A stretch of 64,000 bases of DNA from Ramlibacter paludis. Lineage in GTDB: Bacteria; Pseudomonadota; Gammaproteobacteria; Burkholderiales; Burkholderiaceae_C. The notes below the pieces were generated by a model. The model saw only the letters and a list, made by a program, of their open reading frames with translations. It made no database searches and was not told the DNA's origin. Within the stretch, counting starts at the first letter, position 1. Every line of letters starts with the position of its first letter. The translations under genes and the position numbers were made by a program. This document shows, piece by piece, positions 58,816 to 64,000 of this stretch. Location: contig NZ_JAKLTM010000003.1 in NCBI RefSeq assembly GCF_022012305.1, positions 372,001 through 436,000 of the forward strand. The letters are read 5' to 3'.

Positions 58816-60039
58816 TTATCGGGCCTGGGGCTCCTGCGGCGGCAGCTCCGCGATCTGCTGGAGCCGCGGGTCGAAGAAGGCCAGGCGGCTGGCATAGCTC
58901 CAGGCCGTCTGGGCCATGGCGCGTGCCGTCGCCACCGCCTGCGCCGGCCGCACCTGCGTGCTGGTGGACAGCACGCCGATGCCGATCTCGGCCACCCAAT
59001 GCGTTGCGCCGGCTTCCAGCCGCGGGGCGTCGCGGCCGGTGCTCAGGGCCAGCGGGCGCGCCAGGCGCTCGCGCACCACGCGCGCCAGCTGGGACAGCCG
59101 CCGCGCGTCCTCGGCGTTGCGCACGATGAGGAGGAAGCCGTCCTCGCCGAGCCGGCCCATCTCCACGTACTGCGGCACGCAGCGGCGCAGCCGCCCGGCG
59201 CAAACGAAGAGCGCATGGTTGAAGGCCGCGCGGCCATGCAGGTTTTCCAGCGCGTAGAGGTTGGCGATGCAGACCGCGATCACGCCGATCGGGCGGCTCG
59301 CGCCGCCTTCGCGGCGAAAGAACATCTCGCCGACCATCTGCCCGGTCTCGCTGTGGGAGCGCATGCGCGTCACCGGGTCGTAGCTCGGGCCGTGGGCCAT
59401 CACCTCGGCCAGCTCGATCAGGTAGGAATAGCGTTGCCAGAGCACCGCGGCGATCACGCACAGGTAGGCGATGCCCGAGACCGCGCTGATCGCGTGCACG
59501 GGCCAGCGGGTGGTGCGGCTGAGCGCGATCCAGCTCAGGCCCGCGATCGCCACCAGCATGAAGACCAGGCCGGCCACCGCCGACCACCCGGCGCGGTCGC
59601 CCCGGGCGGCGCCCCGCATGGCGATCACGAGCATCGCGGCGCCCACTGCCAATGCGAGCACCGAGCTCATGGCCAGGGCCTCGCCGGCGTCCACCAGCCA
59701 GCCCGCCGCCAGCACCGCGGCGCCGGAGGCCAGCAGCAGGACGCGCGCGCGCCGGCCGACGGCATGTTGCCGCAGCATGCCGAAGGTGGACATGAGCATC
59801 CATGCCAGGCTCACGGCAGCGGCCACGGCGACGTGCGCGAGCACGCGGGCTTCGACCGCGCCTTCGATGGGCAGCCAGCCCAGGTAGGCCACCACGAAGG
59901 CGGCGGAGACGACGGAGGTGAGGCCCGCCATCAGGGCCACGCGGCGGTGCGAACGCGCGAAGGCGGCGAGCGACAGCACCAGCATCAGCGATGCCGTGCA
60001 GAAGAAGGCTCCCCAGAACGCCGCCGCAACCCGGTCCAT
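58816..60039 (-). CDS. membrane protein with degenerate GGDEF domain, copy 1
   Basis: The 407-residue protein has six or seven N-terminal membrane segments (about 5-210). A cytoplasmic domain follows like diguanylate cyclases, from PSYDPVTRMRSHSETGQMV. The active-site GGDEF is replaced by GEDGF (MGRLGEDGFLL), so catalysis is unlikely. It may bind c-di-GMP or a partner. It is 9 bases from hrpA and 8 bases from its paralogue, so the three may be co-transcribed. Confidence 0.8.
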   Translation of the reverse strand: MDRVAAAFWGAFFCTASLMLVLSLAAFARSHRRVALMAGLTSVVSAAFVVAYLGWLPIEGAVEARVLAHVAVAAAVSLAWMLMSTFGMLRQHAVGRRARVLLLASGAAVLAAGWLVDAGEALAMSSVLALAVGAAMLVIAMRGAARGDRAGWSAVAGLVFMLVAIAGLSWIALSRTTRWPVHAISAVSGIAYLCVIAAVLWQRYSYLIELAEVMAHGPSYDPVTRMRSHSETGQMVGEMFFRREGGASRPIGVIAVCIANLYALENLHGRAAFNHALFVCAGRLRRCVPQYVEMGRLGEDGFLLIVRNAEDARRLSQLARVVRERLARPLALSTGRDAPRLEAGATHWVAEIGIGVLSTSTQVRPAQAVATARAMAQTAWSYASRLAFFDPRLQQIAELPPQEPQAR

Positions 60040-60047
60040 GTATGGCG

Positions 60048-61301
60048 CTAGATGACGCTCGGCACGGGCAGCGGACCGGGTGCGGTCGCCAGGTCTTCGG
60101 GCGGCAGTTCGGCGATCTGCCCCTGCGTCTGGTCGTAGAAGGCCAGCCGGCTCGAATAGCTCCAGGCGGTGCGCGCCATCGCCCGCGCCGTCGCCACCGC
60201 CTGCGAAGGCCGCACCTGCGTGTTGGTGTTCAACACGCCGATCCCGAGCTCGGCGACCCAGTTCGTCGCCGACGCCTCCAGGCCCGCGGGGTCGCGGCTG
60301 GTGCTCAGGGCCAGCGGCCGCGACAGCCGCCTGCGCACCTGGCGGGCCAGTTGCACGATGTGCTCCATGCTTTGCGGGTTGGACAGCAGCAGCAGGAAGC
60401 CGTCTTCGCCGAGCCGCCCCATCTCCACGTATTGCGGCACGCAGCGGCGCAGCCGCCCGGCGCAGACGAACAGCGCGTGGTTGAAGGCGGCGCGGCCATG
60501 CAGGTTTTCCAGCGCGTAGAGATTGGCGATGCTGACCGCGATCACGCCGATCGAGCGGCTGGGCCCGTCCTCGCGCCGGAAGAACAGGTCGCCCACCATC
60601 TGCCCGGTTTCGCTGTGCGAACGCATGCGCGTCACCGGGTCGTAGCTGGGGCCATGGGCCATCACTTCGGCCAGTTCCAGCAGGTAGGAATAGCGGCGCC
60701 ACAGGGCCGAAGCCATCACGCTCAGGTAGGCCATGCCGGCCACGGCGCTGACTGCATGCACCGGCCACCAGGTGCTGCGGCTGAAGGCGATCCAGCTCAG
60801 GCCGGCCAGCGCCACCAGCATGAAGGCCACGCCCAGCACGCTGGTCCAGGCCAGGCGGTCGCCGCGCACCGCGCTGCGAAAGGAAACGACCAGCATCAGC
60901 AGGCCGACGCCCACGGCAACCAGGGAACTCAGGCCCAGCGCCTGCCCGGGCCGCAAGGTCCAGCCCGCGGCGATCACCAGCAGCCCCAGGCCGACGAGCG
61001 CGGCCACGATGCGCCGGGCGCTGGTGCGCTGGCGCAACAGGCCCAGCATCGCCAGCAGCATGAGGGCCAGCGAGACGGCGGCGGCCATGGCCACGTGGGC
61101 CAGCAGGCGCGCCTCGGTGGCCGGCTCGAAGGGCAGGAAGCCCAGGTAGGCGATGACGAAGGCGGCGGAGACCACGGCCGACAGCCCCGCCGTCAGCGCC
61201 ACCTGCCGGTGCGAGCGCACGAAGGCGACCAGGGATAGGGCCAGCATCAGCACCGCGGTGCCGAAGAATGCGCCCCAGAAGCCCGCGGCCAGTGCGTCCA
61301 T
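60048..61301 (-). CDS. membrane protein with degenerate GGDEF domain, copy 2
   Basis: The 417-residue paralogue of the next gene has the same plan: membrane part, then PSYDPVTRMRSHSETGQMV and MGRLGEDGFLL. The cytoplasmic core is nearly identical over long stretches, while the membrane part differs more. GGDEF is again GEDGF. It starts 66 bases from the divergent argA. Confidence 0.8.
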   Translation of the reverse strand: MDALAAGFWGAFFGTAVLMLALSLVAFVRSHRQVALTAGLSAVVSAAFVIAYLGFLPFEPATEARLLAHVAMAAAVSLALMLLAMLGLLRQRTSARRIVAALVGLGLLVIAAGWTLRPGQALGLSSLVAVGVGLLMLVVSFRSAVRGDRLAWTSVLGVAFMLVALAGLSWIAFSRSTWWPVHAVSAVAGMAYLSVMASALWRRYSYLLELAEVMAHGPSYDPVTRMRSHSETGQMVGDLFFRREDGPSRSIGVIAVSIANLYALENLHGRAAFNHALFVCAGRLRRCVPQYVEMGRLGEDGFLLLLSNPQSMEHIVQLARQVRRRLSRPLALSTSRDPAGLEASATNWVAELGIGVLNTNTQVRPSQAVATARAMARTAWSYSSRLAFYDQTQGQIAELPPEDLATAPGPLPVPSVI

Positions 61302-61367
61302 CCCCACACGATAACAAATACCGCCGAGCACTCCCTTACACTGACGCGTTCGCTTTTCCGTCGACCG

Positions 61368-62717
61368 ATGTCCGCCATCTTCAATTTCACCTTCGTGCCG
61401 TGGTTCCGCTCGGTGGCGCCCTACATCCACATGCACCGGGGCAAGACCTTCGTGATCGGGATGGCGGGCGAGGCGGTGGCTTCCGGCAAGCTGCAGCACA
61501 TCGCGCAGGACCTGGCCCTGATCCAGAGCATGGGCGTCAAGGTGGTGCTGGTGCACGGCTTCCGGCCGCAGGTGAACGAGCAGCTCAAGGCCAAGGGCCA
61601 TGCCGCCCGCTACTCGCACGGCATGCGCATCACCGACGAAGTGGCGCTCGACTCGGCACAGGAAGCCGCCGGCCAGCTGCGCTACGAGATCGAGGCCGCC
61701 TTCAGCCAGGGCCTGCCCAACACGCCCATGGCCGGCTCCACGGTGCGCGTGATCTCGGGCAACTTCATCACCGCGCGCCCGGTCGGCATCGTCGACGGCG
61801 TCGACTTCAAGCATTCCGGTCTGGTGCGCAAGGTCGACGTGGCCGGCATCACCCGCACGCTGGACTTCGGCGCGATGGTGCTGCTGTCGCCCTTCGGCTT
61901 CTCGCCGACCGGCGAGGCCTTCAACCTGACCATGGAAGAAGTGGCGACCAGCGTGGCCATCGCCCTGCAGGCCGACAAGCTGGTGTTCCTGACCGAGATC
62001 CCGGGCATCCGCGTCAAGCCGCTGGAGGCCGAGGGCGAGGACAACCCGATCGACACCGAGCTGCCGTTGGCGGCGGCGGAGCAGCTGCTGGCCAGCCTGC
62101 CCGCGGCCCAGAACCCGAGCGACACCGCCTTCTACCTGCAGCACTGCGTGAAGGCCTGCAAGGCGGGCGTCGAGCGCAGCCACATCATTCCCTTCGCCAC
62201 CGACGGCTCGCTGCTGCTCGAGGTCTACGTGCACGACGGCATCGGCACGATGGTGATCGACGAGAAGCTGGAGGAACTGCGCGAAGCCACGGCCGACGAC
62301 GTGGGCGGCATCCTGCAGCTGATCGAACCCTTCGAGAAGGACGGCACGCTGGTGAAGCGCGACCGCACCGAGATCGAACGGGACATCGCCAACTACACCA
62401 TCATCGAGCACGACGGCGTGATCTTCGCCTGCGCGGCGCTCTACCCTTACCCGGAAGCGAAGACCGGCGAGATGGCGGCGCTGACGGTGTCGCCGCAAAG
62501 CCAGGGCCAGGGCGACGGCGACAAGGTGCTGCGCCGCGTGGAGCAGCGCGCCCGCGCCATGGGCCTGGAAAGCATCTTCGTGCTCACGACGCGCACCATG
62601 CACTGGTTCCTCAAGCGCGGCTTCGTGCAGGTCGATCCCGACTGGCTGCCCGAAGCGCGCAAGCGCAAGTACAACTGGGACCGGCGCAGCATGGTGTTCG
62701 TCAAGAAGCTGTCCTGA
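61368..62717 (+). CDS. argA: N-acetylglutamate synthase
   Basis: The 449-residue enzyme has an amino-acid-kinase domain (about 25-285) that binds arginine for feedback. A GNAT domain follows (about 295-449; AALTVSPQSQGQGDGDKVL). It makes N-acetylglutamate, the first step of arginine synthesis. The GNAT CoA loop reads QGQGDGDKV in place of the common QxxGxG/A pattern. Confidence 0.94.
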   Translation: MSAIFNFTFVPWFRSVAPYIHMHRGKTFVIGMAGEAVASGKLQHIAQDLALIQSMGVKVVLVHGFRPQVNEQLKAKGHAARYSHGMRITDEVALDSAQEAAGQLRYEIEAAFSQGLPNTPMAGSTVRVISGNFITARPVGIVDGVDFKHSGLVRKVDVAGITRTLDFGAMVLLSPFGFSPTGEAFNLTMEEVATSVAIALQADKLVFLTEIPGIRVKPLEAEGEDNPIDTELPLAAAEQLLASLPAAQNPSDTAFYLQHCVKACKAGVERSHIIPFATDGSLLLEVYVHDGIGTMVIDEKLEELREATADDVGGILQLIEPFEKDGTLVKRDRTEIERDIANYTIIEHDGVIFACAALYPYPEAKTGEMAALTVSPQSQGQGDGDKVLRRVEQRARAMGLESIFVLTTRTMHWFLKRGFVQVDPDWLPEARKRKYNWDRRSMVFVKKLS

Positions 62718-62877
62718 GCACCTGGCAGGGGCCGGCTGCACCGCCGTGACCCTGCCGGCAGGGCTGGCCGACAGGGGCGCCGCGGCGTATCGTTGCCCTT
62801 GGGGCGTCCTACATCGCCCGCGCTGCCCGACTACAGCAAGCCGCCGTGGCCTGCCCTAGCTTGCAAAGGAGACCGCC

Positions 62878-63573
62878 ATGCCGTCCTCCGTCTTGACCAT
62901 GCACACCACGCCCTTGCAGGAGGTCCGCATCCCGGCGGGCGAAGCCTGGCTGTACGGCGACCTCGGGCTGCCGGCGGAGTTCATCGGGCTCGTCCTGTTC
63001 GCGCACGGCAGCGGCAGCGGCCGCCACAGCGCGCGCAACCGCCTGGTGGCGCAGCGCCTGCAGCAGGCGGGCATCGCCACCCTGCTCTTCGACCTGCTGA
63101 CCGTGCAGGAAGAAGAGGTCGATGCGCACACCCGCCAGCACCGCTTCGACATCGCGCTGCTCACGCGGCGCATGGAAGAAGCCACGCTCTGGGCGGCGGC
63201 ACAGCCTGCGGTGCAAGGCCTGCCGATCGGCTACTTCGGCGCCAGCACCGGCAGCGCGGCCGCCTTGATCGCTGCCGCGCAACTGGGCCAGCGGGTGGCC
63301 GCCGTCGTGTCGCGCGGTGGCCGGCCCGACCTGGCGGGCAGCGCCGCGCTGGCCGCGGTCACCGCGCCGACCTTGCTGGTCGTCGGCAGCCTGGACCGCG
63401 AAGTGCTCGCGCTCAACGAGCAGGCGCTGGCGCACCTGCAATGCGAGAAGCGCATCGCCATCGTCCCCGGCGCCACCCACCTGTTCGAGGAGCCGGGCAC
63501 GCTGGAACAGGCCGCGACGCTGGCCGCCGCCTGGTTCAGCCGGCACCTGCTGCGCACGGAGCAGCTGGCATGA
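62878..63573 (+). CDS. dienelactone-hydrolase-like alpha/beta hydrolase
   Basis: The 231-residue protein has LFAHGSGSGRHS and a nucleophile elbow GASTGSAAAL (Ser near 120). A late acidic/His pair is VVGSLDREVL and GATHLFEEPG. AAAGGAG lies 6 bases before the ATG. It overlaps the phosphoribosyltransferase start (ATGA), a pairing also known as a single fused protein in other bacteria. Confidence 0.88.
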   Translation: MPSSVLTMHTTPLQEVRIPAGEAWLYGDLGLPAEFIGLVLFAHGSGSGRHSARNRLVAQRLQQAGIATLLFDLLTVQEEEVDAHTRQHRFDIALLTRRMEEATLWAAAQPAVQGLPIGYFGASTGSAAALIAAAQLGQRVAAVVSRGGRPDLAGSAALAAVTAPTLLVVGSLDREVLALNEQALAHLQCEKRIAIVPGATHLFEEPGTLEQAATLAAAWFSRHLLRTEQLA

Positions 63574-64000
63574 GCGCGGCGCCGCGCCTGCCCTACACCG
63601 ACCGCCAGGAGGGCGGCCGGGTGCTGGCGCAAGCGCTGCAGCACCTGCGCGGACGCGCGGGTCTGCTGGTGCTGGCCCTGCCGCGCGGCGGCGTGCCGGT
63701 CGGGTACGAGGTCGCGCGCGAACTGGGAGCGCCGCTGGACGTGCTGATCGTGCGCAAGCTGGGCCACCCCAACCACGAGGAATATGCGATGGGCGCCATT
63801 GCCAGCGGCGGCATCCGGGTCATGAATCCTGAAGCCGAGCGCTACGTCAAGCCGGCCGAGGTGGAGCGCATCGCGCGGCGCGAGCAGGCCGAACTGGAAA
63901 GGCGCGAGCTGCACTACCGCGGCGACGCCGGGCCGCTCGTCCTGTCGGGCCGGGTGGTGATCCTGGTCGACGATGGCCTGGCCACCGGCTCCACGATGCG
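63570..64000 (+). CDS. phosphoribosyltransferase (cut by the window end)
   Basis: About 143 residues of the N-terminal part are present. The PRPP-binding loop VVILVDDGLATGSTM lies near 130-143, and LPRGGVPVGYEVARELG is at about 38-54. The frame is open to the last base, so the 3' end lies outside. The substrate is unknown; coupling to the hydrolase suggests a two-gene unit for a nucleoside- or nicotinate-like compound. Confidence 0.85.
   Translation, partial: MSAAPRLPYTDRQEGGRVLAQALQHLRGRAGLLVLALPRGGVPVGYEVARELGAPLDVLIVRKLGHPNHEEYAMGAIASGGIRVMNPEAERYVKPAEVERIARREQAELERRELHYRGDAGPLVLSGRVVILVDDGLATGSTM

Overview
The window is high-GC and gene-dense, with very short spacers. It carries a complete sox thiosulfate-oxidation operon, a cytochrome c oxidase cluster, a CysB regulator, LptF/LptG, and many small operons with 4-nt ATGA or GTGA overlaps. 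This fits a betaproteobacterium of the Burkholderiales, most likely Comamonadaceae (Ramlibacter/Variovorax-like). The genus is inference from gene style, not from a marker gene.

Layout. 0.06-7.6 kb: small hypothetical gene, then (minus strand) a DksA-like protein, a cysteine-containing ArsR regulator and soxC-D-Y-Z-A-X-B. A perfect 18-bp AT-rich palindrome lies just upstream of soxC. 7.8-9.1 kb: SapC-family protein and a small membrane protein. 9.1-14.5 kb (minus): oxidase cluster with a subunit II carrying two fused cytochrome c domains, subunit I, two subunit III-type proteins, subunit IV and a small membrane protein, behind a TTGTACA/TGTACAA dyad. 14.6-16.9 kb: RlmN/Cfr-like radical SAM protein, small lipoprotein, ankyrin protein. 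16.9-20.7 kb (minus): overlapping operon mltG-tmk-holB-PilZ-tatD-ankyrin. 20.7-26.8 kb: ygfZ, Wzy/PglL-type ligase with a TPR-like tail, thioesterase-GNAT fusion, alpha/beta hydrolase, iron alcohol dehydrogenase. 26.9-32.8 kb: acyltransferase, patatin-like protein, Arg/Lys/Orn decarboxylase, NfeD and stomatin. 32.8-36.4 kb: a MerR-HTH protein with a degenerate nucleotide-cyclase domain, its repeat-rich control region, and lipoproteins. 36.5-45.3 kb: tRNA-Ser(GGA) and two adjacent hybrid histidine kinases. One of these is a 2203-residue poly-HAMP protein with nine nearly identical 92-residue units in tandem. 45.6-54 kb: ABC binding protein, holC, pepA, lptF-lptG-cbiX, cysB, aminotransferase. 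53.9-54.2 kb: a convergent spacer holding four large hairpins in mirror order. 54.2-64 kb: Rieske protein, HrpA helicase, two tandem membrane proteins with degenerate GGDEF domains, argA, a dienelactone-hydrolase-like protein and a truncated phosphoribosyltransferase.

How it works together. The Sox proteins would oxidise thiosulfate and related compounds in the periplasm and feed electrons to cytochrome c. A terminal oxidase with its own covalently attached c-type hemes is encoded about 2.3 kb away. The ArsR protein has cysteines where persulfide sensors of this group have them, so sulfur-dependent de-repression is likely. CbiX (siroheme/cobalt chelation) next to CysB points to sulfur assimilation. 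The most unusual objects are the poly-HAMP kinase, which resembles fungal group III (Nik1/Os-1) kinases, the MerR/pseudo-cyclase regulator with its operator-like repeats, and the nested hairpin spacer.
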